Translations under genes and position numbers: made by a program
DNA from: Suilimivivens sp045586385
Lineage (GTDB): Bacteria > Bacillota > Clostridia > Lachnospirales > Lachnospiraceae
Reading direction: 5' to 3'
DNA length: 64,000 nucleotides
NCBI GenBank assembly: GCA_045586385.1
Contig: JAZNAE010000091.1
Location: 124,001-188,000, forward strand
In this document: piece after piece, positions 1 to 7,639 of the stretch
Numbering within the stretch: the stretch's first letter is position 1
How the letters are laid out: every line of letters begins with the position of its first letter
The notes under the pieces: model-generated
Told to the model about the DNA's origin: nothing
Database searches by the model: none
Seen by the model: only the letters and a program-made list of their open reading frames with translations

Positions 1-2
1 AA

Positions 3-671
3 GTGTTTGTCCGTTCCGGTATCCGTTTTGATTATCTGCTGGCAGATGCGGACGATACCTTTTTTAAGGAATTGGTTGAGTATCATGTAAGCGGTCAATT
101 AAAAGTGGCACCCGAACATATATCGGATGCGGTTTTGTCTAAAATGGGAAAGCCGGAAAATAAAGTATATGAACGCTTTGTTAAAAAATACTATCAGATA
201 AATGAGAAACTTTCCAAAAAACAATTTTTAGTGCCTTATCTGATGTCATCCCATCCGGGTTCAACTTTAACGGAAGCTATTGAACTTGCGGTTTATTTAA
301 GAGATTTAGGCTATATGCCGGAGCAGGTACAGGATTTTTATCCTACACCATCCACCATCTCTACAGTGATGTATTATACAGGAATCGATCCAAGAAATGG
401 CGAAAAAGTATATGTATGTAAAAATCCGCATGAAAAAGCCATGCAAAGAGCATTGATTCAATATCGCAATCCTAAAAATTATGATTTGGTCTATGAAGCA
501 CTGCAGAAAGCCAATAGAACGGATTTAATCGGTTTTGACAAGAAATGTTTGATTAAACCTCGCAAAACAGCAGCTACATTTGCAGGAAAACAAAAAGCGA
601 CAGCAGATAAAACAACAACAAGAAAAACAACAAAGAAGAAAACCATACGCAATGTACACAAAAAGAAATAA
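3..671 (+). CDS. ygiQ: YgiQ family radical SAM protein, C-terminal part (5' end outside the window)
   Basis: C-terminal 222 residues of a YgiQ/UPF0313 radical SAM protein; the reading frame is open to the window edge, so the SAM-cluster cysteines lie upstream. Family hallmarks visible are the VAPEH segment near residue 36, the PYLMSSHPGST stretch near residue 78 and the QVQDFYPTP motif near residue 108. The last 35 residues are a Lys/Thr/Arg-rich, probably disordered basic tail, which could contact nucleic acid (inference). The substrate of the family is not known to me. A small membrane-protein gene follows after about 30 bases, probably in the same transcript. Confidence 0.88.
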   Translation: MFVRSGIRFDYLLADADDTFFKELVEYHVSGQLKVAPEHISDAVLSKMGKPENKVYERFVKKYYQINEKLSKKQFLVPYLMSSHPGSTLTEAIELAVYLRDLGYMPEQVQDFYPTPSTISTVMYYTGIDPRNGEKVYVCKNPHEKAMQRALIQYRNPKNYDLVYEALQKANRTDLIGFDKKCLIKPRKTAATFAGKQKATADKTTTRKTTKKKTIRNVHKKK

Positions 672-701
672 TTATGACAGATTCCCGGGAGGAATGACAA
701 A

Positions 702-1274
702 ATGAAATTAAGACTTGCAAGAAAAGGGACTTTTGGATATTTAAAAAAGAAGAGAAACCAAGTGCTTGTTATGACAATTATTATGTTTGCCATATCAGCA
801 TCACTTTTTATTGCCGGAATTGTCACAACGGGTTCAAAAGAGAATCTGCTTACCATTGTCGCAGTGTTAGGATGTCTTCCTGCTTGTAAAAGCATGGTAA
901 GTCTTATTATGTACTGCAAAGCATCCGGGTGTTCAACATCGATCCAAAAAGCCATTACATCCGCCGAAGACGGACATATCGGTATGTATGATATGTATTT
1001 TACATCCTATAAAAAGAATTTTCCTATCAGTCATATGGTAGTAGAAGGAAAAAATATTTGCGGTTTTGCTGAAAAGAAATTCGAAACCAATCTATGTGAA
1101 GAACATTTGGAAACACTCTTAAAGCAAAGCGGATATAAAGATATTACAATCAAAATATTTACGGATATAAATAAATACTTAGACCGACTGGGTCAACTTT
1201 CCAAAATAGACAGGGCACCAACTCCGGAGCGAGATGCTGAAATCAGAACCGTATTATATGATATATCATTGTAA
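702..1274 (+). CDS. hypothetical membrane protein, two N-terminal TM helices
   Basis: I do not recognise a named family. The 190-residue product starts with a basic segment, then two hydrophobic helices (about residues 24-45 and 49-72), followed by a soluble domain of about 115 residues that ends in a charged tail. A GGGAGG ribosome binding site sits about 8 bases before the ATG. It lies between ygiQ and an RluA-family synthase on the same strand with gaps of 30 and 11 bases, so it is probably co-transcribed with them. The paired TM helices suggest a membrane-anchored cytosolic domain; function unknown. Confidence 0.7.
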   Translation: MKLRLARKGTFGYLKKKRNQVLVMTIIMFAISASLFIAGIVTTGSKENLLTIVAVLGCLPACKSMVSLIMYCKASGCSTSIQKAITSAEDGHIGMYDMYFTSYKKNFPISHMVVEGKNICGFAEKKFETNLCEEHLETLLKQSGYKDITIKIFTDINKYLDRLGQLSKIDRAPTPERDAEIRTVLYDISL

Positions 1275-1285
1275 GGATCATTATT

Positions 1286-2272
1286 ATGTATCAATTTAAA
1301 ATTAACGATAATGAAGCAGGACAACGATTTGATAAATATTTACACAAACTGCTTCCCAAAGCACCTACATCCTTTTTTTATAAAATGCTCCGTAAAAAGA
1401 ATATCGTTTTAAACGGTAAAAGAGCAGAGGGCAAAGAGAAATTATCCATAGGCGATACCGTTTCTTTGTTTTTATCGGAAGAAACCTTTCAAGGCTTTCA
1501 GAATGAAACGGATACAGATATGTATACGGAAGCATACAACCGGTTAAAAGGCGTTACTATATTGTTTGAAAATGAACATATGATGCTTTTGAATAAACCG
1601 GTAGGTGTTTTATCACAAAAAGCCAAGGATACGGATTATTCCGTAAACGAATGGCTCATTGGCTATCTGCTTAACAAACAAACCATTGATGCCGCGAGCC
1701 TATCAACCTATAAACCCTCCATATGCAACAGGCTCGACAGAAATACAAGCGGAATTGTTATTTGCGCCAAAACCCTTGCTGCCAGTCAGGAATTAAATCG
1801 TCTGATTGCAAGTAGGGAAGTGCATAAATTTTACAGATTGTTTGTAAAAGGCCTTATTAAAGAAGAAATTACTTTAGACGGTTTTCTTTTAAAGGATAAT
1901 GACAGTAACCGCGTTACTGTTATGTCCAATAATCAATATAATAAAAGCACTGAAAAAGCTTCTACGATTCAAACAAGATATTACCCGATTCAGAACTTGC
2001 AAGAGATATCTTATATAGAAGTAGAGCTTATTACCGGTAAAACCCATCAGATCCGTGCCCATATGGCATCAGTAGGTCATCCGTTATTAGGCGATTATAA
2101 ATACGGTGACAAAACATTTAATGATAAATATCAGAAAAAATATGGGATAAAAAACCAATTATTGCATGCATATCGTCTGGAATTTCCCCAAAATGATTTA
2201 TTGTTACCGGATGGTAATAAGTCATTTATTGCAAAAGAACCGGCTATTTTTGGAAAATTATTATCTATATAA
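1286..2272 (+). CDS. RluA-family (RluC/RluD-like) pseudouridine synthase
   Basis: Converts specific uridines in rRNA (or tRNA) to pseudouridine. An S4-type RNA-binding domain covers about residues 13-60, and the catalytic domain follows with the family motif NRLDRNTSG, where D151 is the predicted catalytic Asp; the usual HRLD reads NRLD here. A KTHQIRAHMASVGHPLLGD block near residue 250 is the conserved RluA motif. Length (328 aa) is normal. RBS AAGGA precedes the ATG. A second paralogue of the family (RluD-like) is encoded at 25249-26172. The exact target uridine cannot be told from sequence. Confidence 0.9.
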   Translation: MYQFKINDNEAGQRFDKYLHKLLPKAPTSFFYKMLRKKNIVLNGKRAEGKEKLSIGDTVSLFLSEETFQGFQNETDTDMYTEAYNRLKGVTILFENEHMMLLNKPVGVLSQKAKDTDYSVNEWLIGYLLNKQTIDAASLSTYKPSICNRLDRNTSGIVICAKTLAASQELNRLIASREVHKFYRLFVKGLIKEEITLDGFLLKDNDSNRVTVMSNNQYNKSTEKASTIQTRYYPIQNLQEISYIEVELITGKTHQIRAHMASVGHPLLGDYKYGDKTFNDKYQKKYGIKNQLLHAYRLEFPQNDLLLPDGNKSFIAKEPAIFGKLLSI

Positions 2273-2307
2273 TCAAAAATTTTTTTATACTTTTAAAGGA
2301 AAAAAGC

Positions 2308-2844
2308 ATGGCAACATGGAATTCAAGAGGACTTCGCGGATCTGCGCTGGAAGAACTCATTAATCGCACAAATGAAAAATATTTAGAGAACGGTCTTGCT
2401 TTAATACAAAAAATACCGACCCCTATCACGCCCATTAACATTGACAAGCAAAGCAGACATATTACCCTCGCTTATTTTGAAAAGAAGAGTACTGTAGACT
2501 ATATTGGTGTGGTGCAAGGGATACCGGTTTGCTTTGATGCAAAAGAATGTGCCGTGGATACCTTTTCCCTTCAAAACATTCATGAACATCAGGTGAAGTT
2601 TATGGCAGATTTTGAGAAACAGGGAGGCATCGCTTTTTTTCTGATTTATTACACGCATAAAGATTTGTTTTATTATTTGCCTTACGAAATGCTACGTTTT
2701 TTTTGGGACAGGGCAATGGAAGGCGGACGAAAAAGTTTTCGGATAGAGGAGCTCAACCCTGCGTATATTCTTCCGAAAAAACATGGCATCTTTGTACCGT
2801 ATCTTGATATTTTAAGAAAAGATTTGGAAGATAGAGATTTTTAA
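2308..2844 (+). CDS. recU: Holliday junction resolvase RecU
   Basis: RecU resolves four-way DNA junctions made in recombination and repair; it is the Firmicute counterpart of RuvC. The 178-residue product shows the RecU nuclease core: an N-terminal NSRG segment, an acidic helix (E15/E16), VDYIG with D64, the FDAKE strand with D77 and K79, and the HQVKF motif near residue 94. The second acidic position is Asp rather than the usual Glu (FEAKE). RBS AAAGGA lies about 6 bases before the ATG. It ends just before the hisZ promoter. Confidence 0.88.
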   Translation: MATWNSRGLRGSALEELINRTNEKYLENGLALIQKIPTPITPINIDKQSRHITLAYFEKKSTVDYIGVVQGIPVCFDAKECAVDTFSLQNIHEHQVKFMADFEKQGGIAFFLIYYTHKDLFYYLPYEMLRFFWDRAMEGGRKSFRIEELNPAYILPKKHGIFVPYLDILRKDLEDRDF

Positions 2845-2852
2845 GAAAATAT

Positions 2853-2881
2853 TTGACATTTTATTTTCTTTCTTATATACT
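2853..2881 (+). promoter_or_regulatory. Promoter of the his operon (TTGACA-17-TATACT)
   Basis: TTGACA at 2853-2858 and TATACT at 2876-2881 are separated by exactly 17 bases, a near-perfect sigma-A promoter. It lies directly after recU and about 90 bases before hisZ, so it marks the start of the hisZGDBI transcript. Confidence 0.8.
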
Positions 2882-2895
2882 GACTATAGTTTTAT

Positions 2896-2927
2896 GTGCT
2901 ACCATGGTAGCGAATTAGCACTGTGCT
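2896..2927 (+). promoter_or_regulatory. Palindromic his-operon leader, candidate TrpR-family (HisR/YerC-type) operator
   Basis: A perfect 14-base palindrome (GCTACCATGGTAGC, 2898-2911) starts about 17 bases after the -10 box. It overlaps a wider inverted repeat GTGCTA...TAGCAC (2896-2901/2916-2921), and a second hyphenated palindrome AGCAC-T-GTGCT occupies 2917-2927. The 18-base core, GTGCTAC-CATG-GTAGCGA, has the CTA/TAG half-site layout of TrpR-type operators. A TrpR-family regulator of his genes is known in Firmicutes, so a repressor site at the transcription start is inferred. The leader is too short for a T-box. Confidence 0.5.
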
Positions 2928-2969
2928 TCATTAAAGTATGCGTAAAAAGTTGAGAGGTAAGATTCACCT

Positions 2970-4097
2970 ATGGACAAAAAATTAGTACATACACCGGAAG
3001 GTGTCCGTGATATTTATGGAAGAGAATATTCTAAAAAGCTTGCTGCTGAAAAACAAATTCATGAGCAGTTAAATTTATACGGATATGAAGACATCCAAAC
3101 GCCTACATTTGAGTTCTTTGATGTTTTCTCTAACGAAATCGGAACCACTCCGTCAAGAGAGTTATATAAATTCTTTGATAAAGAAGGAAACACTTTAGTT
3201 CTTCGCCCGGATTTTACACCTTCCATGGCAAGATGTGCCGCGAAATATTTTATGGACAAAGATGTGCCCATCCGTTTTTGTTATCATGGAAACACTTTTA
3301 CCAATACCGGTAATTTACAAGGCAAATTAAAAGAAGTAACCCAGATGGGGGCCGAACTGATGGGAGATGACAGTATTGAAGCTGACGGTGAGATGATTGC
3401 TATGATGATTGAATCCCTTCTTGCTGCCGGCTTGTCCGAATTTCAGGTAAGTGTCGGCGAAGTAGAGTATTTTAGAGGCTTATGCAGACAGGCAGGGCTT
3501 TCCGAAGAAACAGAATACGAACTCCGCGATTATATTTCCGGCAAAAATATTTTTGGTGCACAAGAACTTTTATCTGAAAAAGGGATTGATAAAGAAACTT
3601 GTGATATGTTTTTACAAATAACAGAATGTTATGGCAATACCGATGCTTTGGATAAAGCAGAATGTTTGGTTACTAATGATTGCTCTTTAAGAGCGGTGGA
3701 GCGGCTTAAGAAACTGTATCAGGTTTTATGTTCATACGGCGTAGAAAAATATGTTTCTTTTGATCTTGGCATGTTAAGTAAATACAATTATTATACGGGT
3801 GTTATTTTCAAAGTATTTGCATATGGTGTGGGTGATGCCATTGCAAAGGGTGGAAGATATGATAATTTACTTGGCTATTTTGGAAAAAAATCGTCTGCCA
3901 TTGGAGTTGCAGTTGTCATTGATGATTTAATGCTTGCACTGGACAGACAAAGAGTGCCTAAAGTAACAGAAGCAACTTTACCTGTTACCGTTACTTATAG
4001 AGAGGCTGACTATGCGGAAAAATTAAAAGAAGCCAAAGCACTTCGTCAAAAAGGAATTCGGACTGTTTTAGTTCCGGCTTATCATTGTAATGAATAA
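2970..4097 (+). CDS. hisZ: ATP phosphoribosyltransferase regulatory subunit HisZ
   Basis: HisZ is a histidyl-tRNA-synthetase-like protein that pairs with short-form HisG to make the first, feedback-inhibited enzyme of histidine synthesis. The product (375 aa) opens with the class II synthetase-like HTPEGVRDIYG and carries motif 2-like LRPDFTPSMAR near residue 78 and a YYTGVIFKVF segment near residue 276. It lacks the C-terminal anticodon-binding domain of a true HisRS, which is typical of HisZ. It is the first gene of the operon; its end overlaps the ribosome binding region of hisG. The GAGAGG ribosome site is about 12 bases from the ATG, slightly long. Confidence 0.92.
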   Translation: MDKKLVHTPEGVRDIYGREYSKKLAAEKQIHEQLNLYGYEDIQTPTFEFFDVFSNEIGTTPSRELYKFFDKEGNTLVLRPDFTPSMARCAAKYFMDKDVPIRFCYHGNTFTNTGNLQGKLKEVTQMGAELMGDDSIEADGEMIAMMIESLLAAGLSEFQVSVGEVEYFRGLCRQAGLSEETEYELRDYISGKNIFGAQELLSEKGIDKETCDMFLQITECYGNTDALDKAECLVTNDCSLRAVERLKKLYQVLCSYGVEKYVSFDLGMLSKYNYYTGVIFKVFAYGVGDAIAKGGRYDNLLGYFGKKSSAIGVAVVIDDLMLALDRQRVPKVTEATLPVTVTYREADYAEKLKEAKALRQKGIRTVLVPAYHCNE

Positions 4098-4113
4098 GGA
4101 GATGAGGAAATTT

Positions 4114-4776
4114 ATGAATAATGACAGATATTTAACTTTTGCGCTGGGTAAAGGAAGACTTGCAAGCCAGACCTTGTCTCTTTTAGAACAAATGGGCATT
4201 ACATGCGAAGAAATGAAAGACAAAAGTTCCCGTAAATTAATCTTTGTAAATGAAGAATTAAAGTTAAAATTCTTTTTAGCAAAAGGCTCAGATGTACCTA
4301 CCTATGTAGAATATGGTGCAGCCGATATCGGTGTTATCGGAAAAGATACCATTTTAGAAGAAAATAGAAGAGTATATGAGGTTCTTGATTTGGGATTTGG
4401 CAAATGCAGAATGTGTGTATGTGGTCCCGAATCTGCAAGGGAATTATTAAAGCACCATGAAATGATCCGTGTTGCAAGTAAATATCCCAACATTGCAAAA
4501 GATTATTTTTACAACAAAAAGCATCAAACCGTAGATATTATTAAATTAAACGGTTCCGTAGAATTAGGACCTATTGTAGGACTTTCCGATGTGATTGTTG
4601 ACATTGTAGAAACAGGCTCTACACTTAGGGAAAACGGACTTACTGTTTTAGAGGAAATCTGTCCTTTATCTGCAAGAATGATTGTCAATCAGGTAAGTAT
4701 GCAGATGCAGACCGAACGGATTAAGCACATTATCAACAGTTTGAGAGAATTATGTACACAGAATAATCAGATATAA
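4114..4776 (+). CDS. hisG: ATP phosphoribosyltransferase catalytic subunit HisG (short form)
   Basis: Joins ATP and PRPP in the first step of histidine synthesis. The 220-residue length and lack of the C-terminal ACT-like regulatory domain make it the short form, which needs HisZ. Visible motifs are FALGKGRLA at the N-terminus, DIGVIGKDT (about residue 70) and the PRPP-binding DVIVDIVETGSTLRENGL block (about residue 163). I chose the ATG at 4114 because AAGGAGATGAGG precedes it at good spacing; the upstream in-frame ATGs at 4090 and 4102 overlap hisZ or the ribosome site. Confidence 0.93.
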   Translation: MNNDRYLTFALGKGRLASQTLSLLEQMGITCEEMKDKSSRKLIFVNEELKLKFFLAKGSDVPTYVEYGAADIGVIGKDTILEENRRVYEVLDLGFGKCRMCVCGPESARELLKHHEMIRVASKYPNIAKDYFYNKKHQTVDIIKLNGSVELGPIVGLSDVIVDIVETGSTLRENGLTVLEEICPLSARMIVNQVSMQMQTERIKHIINSLRELCTQNNQI

Positions 4777-4791
4777 AGAGAGGCGTATCCT

Positions 4792-6081
4792 ATGCGTATT
4801 GTAACATTAAACGAATCATCAAAAAACACGTTACTTGAACAACTTTTAAAACGTTCACCTGCAAGTTACGGTACTTATGAAACTACCGTAAACGATATTA
4901 TTGAAAATGTAAAGACAAATAAAGATAAAGCTTTGTTTGAATATACTGCTAAGTTTGACGGTTGTGAAATTTCTGCAGATACCATCAAGGTCACAAAAGC
5001 AGAAATTGAAGAAGCTTATACCTTGATAGATAAAGAGCTTATTTCCGTCATGAAAAAATCAGCAGAAAATGTTACAAAATTTCACCAAAAACAAGTGAAA
5101 AACAGCTGGTTTTCACCGGACGAGGACGGCACTATTTTAGGCATGAAGTTTCTGCCCATTGAAATTTCCGGTGTATATGTACCCGGCGGAAAAGCAGCTT
5201 ATCCTTCCAGTGTACTTATGAATGTTATTCCCGCCAAAGTAGCAGGGGTATCCCGCATTATCATGGCAACACCACCCGGAAAAGACGGAAAAGTAAATCC
5301 CGGTACTCTTGTTGCTGCTGATATTGCAGGTGTAGATGAAATTTATAAAGTAGGCGGCGCCCAGGCAATTGCCGCCATGGCATTCGGAACGGAAAGCATT
5401 CCAAAAGTAGATAAAATTACCGGCCCCGGCAATATTTTTGTTGCTCTTGCGAAGAAAGCATGCTTTGGATTTGTCAGCATTGATTCCATCGCAGGTCCCA
5501 GTGAAATTCTTGTTTTAGCGGATGAAACGGCTAATCCAAGATACATAGCAGCTGATTTGCTATCTCAGGCAGAACATGATGAACTGGCAAGTGCTATTTT
5601 AATTACCACAAGCAAAGAACTTGCTGAAAAAGTTTCTGAAGAAGTGGAAAACTTTACAAAAGAACTTTCCCGAGAAAAAATTATCAGAGCATCGCTTGAT
5701 AATTATGGTTATATTTTTGTTGCAGAAACAATGGAAGATGCAATTGATGCAGCAAACGAAATTGCATCAGAACACTTGGAAATTTTAACTGCCAATCCTT
5801 TTGAAACCATGACTAAAATTAAAAATGCAGGTGCTATTTTCCTTGGTGAATATTCATCAGAGCCACTAGGTGACTATTTTGCCGGACCGAATCACATCTT
5901 ACCAACCAACGGAACCGCAAGATTTTTCTCGCCTTTAAATGTAGATGATTTTATGAAGAAAACAAGTATTATTTCTTATTCTAAAGATGCACTTTCAAAA
6001 GTGCACATGGATATTGAGTTATTTGCCACAAAAGAAGGCCTTACTGCCCATGCAAATTCCATTAAAGTTCGTTTTGAATAA
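4792..6081 (+). CDS. hisD: Histidinol dehydrogenase HisD
   Basis: Catalyses the last two steps of histidine synthesis, histidinol to histidinal to histidine, using NAD and zinc. The 429-residue protein carries the family signature in order: GVYVPGGKAAYPSS near residue 125, KITGPGN near residue 205, the SIAGPSEI block near 225, LLSQAEHD with zinc-ligand candidates Q/H near 258-261, and the GPNHILPTNGTAR segment near 365. Length is normal. RBS GAGAGG; the gene starts 15 bases after hisG in the same operon. Confidence 0.95.
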   Translation: MRIVTLNESSKNTLLEQLLKRSPASYGTYETTVNDIIENVKTNKDKALFEYTAKFDGCEISADTIKVTKAEIEEAYTLIDKELISVMKKSAENVTKFHQKQVKNSWFSPDEDGTILGMKFLPIEISGVYVPGGKAAYPSSVLMNVIPAKVAGVSRIIMATPPGKDGKVNPGTLVAADIAGVDEIYKVGGAQAIAAMAFGTESIPKVDKITGPGNIFVALAKKACFGFVSIDSIAGPSEILVLADETANPRYIAADLLSQAEHDELASAILITTSKELAEKVSEEVENFTKELSREKIIRASLDNYGYIFVAETMEDAIDAANEIASEHLEILTANPFETMTKIKNAGAIFLGEYSSEPLGDYFAGPNHILPTNGTARFFSPLNVDDFMKKTSIISYSKDALSKVHMDIELFATKEGLTAHANSIKVRFE

Positions 6082-6102
6082 ACAGAGAAAGGATGTATTA
6101 CC

Positions 6103-6690
6103 ATGAATCGTGTTGCATCAGTAAACAGAACCACAAAAGAGACAGATATCCGGGTTGCCATGAATATTGACGGCACAGGAAAGAGTGAAATCAATACAGG
6201 AATCGGTTTTTTCGACCATATGATGGAAGGGTTTGCCAAACATGGTTTTTTTGACCTCACCATGATTGTTAAAGGTGATTTACAGGTAGACGGACACCAT
6301 ACGGTAGAAGATGCCGGCATTGTTCTGGGAAACGCCATTAAAGAGGCCATTGGCGATAAGGCAGGAATTGCCAGATATGGTTCTTTTATTCTTCCTATGG
6401 ATGATGCATTGGCACTCTGTGCTGTTGATTTATGCGGAAGACCGTATTTTTCCTTTGAATGTAATTTTGATGTACCTATGGTAGGTGATTTTGATACACA
6501 GCTTGTGCGTGAATTCTTTTATGCTGTATCTTACAGTGCCGGCATGAATCTTCACATTAAAATGCTTTCCGGCACGAATGCACACCACATGATCGAAGCA
6601 ATATTTAAAGCATTTGCAAAAGCACTCGACCAGGCTACTACAAAAGATTTACGCATTACCAGTGTGCTCAGCACAAAAGGCATTTTATAA
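6103..6690 (+). CDS. hisB: Imidazoleglycerol-phosphate dehydratase HisB
   Basis: Dehydrates imidazole-glycerol phosphate to imidazole-acetol phosphate. The 195-residue product is the monofunctional form, without the N-terminal histidinol-phosphatase domain found in enterobacteria. The two manganese-binding repeats are visible as FFDHMMEGFAKHG plus GHHTVEDAG (about residues 37-72) and the GTNAHHMIEA segment (about 157-166). RBS AAAGGATG. A separate histidinol phosphatase gene is needed and is not in the window. Confidence 0.95.
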   Translation: MNRVASVNRTTKETDIRVAMNIDGTGKSEINTGIGFFDHMMEGFAKHGFFDLTMIVKGDLQVDGHHTVEDAGIVLGNAIKEAIGDKAGIARYGSFILPMDDALALCAVDLCGRPYFSFECNFDVPMVGDFDTQLVREFFYAVSYSAGMNLHIKMLSGTNAHHMIEAIFKAFAKALDQATTKDLRITSVLSTKGIL

Positions 6691-6712
6691 TTTACGGAAA
6701 GGTAAATGACAC

Positions 6713-7087
6713 ATGAATGATACAGTAAAAATATTACCGCCTGCTTCTTTGGGAATTCCAACCATAAAATGGGAAGACTTAAAAAAGAACTCTGACGGTC
6801 ATGTAACCGTAGTAGTACAGGATGAAATAACAAATGAAGTGTTAATGGTTGCCTATATGAATGAGGAAGCATATTTAACAACCTTTCAAACCGGACGGAT
6901 GACTTATTACAGCCGTAGCCGTAATGAACTTTGGATAAAAGGTGATACAAGTGGACATTACCAATATGTAAAGGATTTGATTGCGGATTGTGATAAAGAT
7001 ACCATCCTAGCAAAAGTTTCCCAGGTGGGAGCCGCTTGTCATACAGGAAGCTACAGTTGCTTTTTTAATAATTTAATACAAAAATAA
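6713..7087 (+). CDS. hisI: Phosphoribosyl-AMP cyclohydrolase HisI
   Basis: Opens the adenine ring of phosphoribosyl-AMP in the third step of histidine synthesis. The 124-residue protein shows YMNEEAY, TYYSRSRNELW (about residues 64-74), the metal-binding DCDKDT near 92-97 and CHTGSYSCFF near 109-118. It has only the HisI domain; the HisE pyrophosphohydrolase domain often fused to it is absent, so hisE must be a separate gene elsewhere. It is the last gene of this his transcript and is followed by a hairpin. Confidence 0.94.
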   Translation: MNDTVKILPPASLGIPTIKWEDLKKNSDGHVTVVVQDEITNEVLMVAYMNEEAYLTTFQTGRMTYYSRSRNELWIKGDTSGHYQYVKDLIADCDKDTILAKVSQVGAACHTGSYSCFFNNLIQK

Positions 7088-7097
7088 TTCTGATTTT

Positions 7098-7140
7098 ATG
7101 CATCGCATATTCCATTTATGCGATGCATATTCTTTTATTG
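7098..7140 (+). terminator. Hairpin after hisI, probable terminator
   Basis: A perfect 12-base stem (7098-7109 with 7117-7128) and 7-base loop is followed by a T-rich but interrupted tail. It fits the end of the hisZGDBI transcript; termination may be partial because the T-run is weak. Confidence 0.6.
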
Positions 7141-7182
7141 AGTTTGTCTTATTTGTTTTAATTTTGGAAAGGAATTTGTTTT

Positions 7183-7560
7183 ATGAATAATATTACGCCG
7201 GAACAAAAATTGGAATTGATTCGTTCTATCAGAATGCAAAATCAATATAATCGCAATCAGTGCCGTGAAAGAGAACGTTTTTTATACGGGACTTATCCTG
7301 CCGTAAAAAGCGAGTTATATGGTGCAGAAATGACTGCGTCAATTCCTGCCGCTGAAATGCCATATGCTAAAGCGGAGGTGAATACACCTGCTTTCAAAGG
7401 CTTTCGTATTCGTTTTTTTATTGCCATCCTATTAATCGGAATTTTTATTTTTTGTGAAAAAAATAATGTTACGCTTTTCCAAATGTCCATGGCAGAAATC
7501 GCTTCCTATCTGACTTTTACAACAGAAGTTTCCGAAACATTTAATTTATTTGATTTATAA
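7183..7560 (+). CDS. hypothetical protein, one C-terminal TM helix
   Basis: Unrecognised 125-residue protein. The first 80 residues are polar and Arg/Glu/Tyr-rich. A single hydrophobic helix (about residues 86-100) follows, and a short 25-residue tail ends the protein, predicted to be outside the membrane. The ribosome site GGAAAGGAA is strong, which supports translation. It sits alone between the his terminator and the promoter of the radical SAM operon, whose -35 box overlaps its last codons. Possibly a tail-anchored protein; function unknown. Confidence 0.6.
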   Translation: MNNITPEQKLELIRSIRMQNQYNRNQCRERERFLYGTYPAVKSELYGAEMTASIPAAEMPYAKAEVNTPAFKGFRIRFFIAILLIGIFIFCEKNNVTLFQMSMAEIASYLTFTTEVSETFNLFDL

Positions 7561-7578
7561 ACATTTTTCAGCTATACT
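7550..7578 (+). promoter_or_regulatory. Promoter of the radical SAM-rng operon (TTGATT-17-TATACT)
   Basis: TTGATT (7550-7555) and TATACT (7573-7578) are spaced by 17 bases. The -35 box lies in the last codons of the preceding small gene. About 60 bases of leader follow before the radical SAM gene, including an 8-base inverted repeat (7588-7595/7605-7612). Confidence 0.65.
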
Positions 7579-7639
7579 GATAGGGCAGTATTTGTTTTAA
7601 AAACACAAATACAATGGATAAATGAAAAGGATTATATAT

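Noticed and set aside
491..955. 154-codon open frame on the - strand across the ygiQ end
   Set aside because: Overlaps two better-supported + genes and contains low-complexity Val/Phe runs typical of an antisense frame.
2882..2969. T-box riboswitch before hisZ
   Set aside because: The leader is under 100 bases and lacks the T-box sequence and a terminator hairpin with T-run.
6552..7013. 153-codon open frame on the - strand over hisB/hisI
   Set aside because: Antisense to two clear his genes; no family motif.
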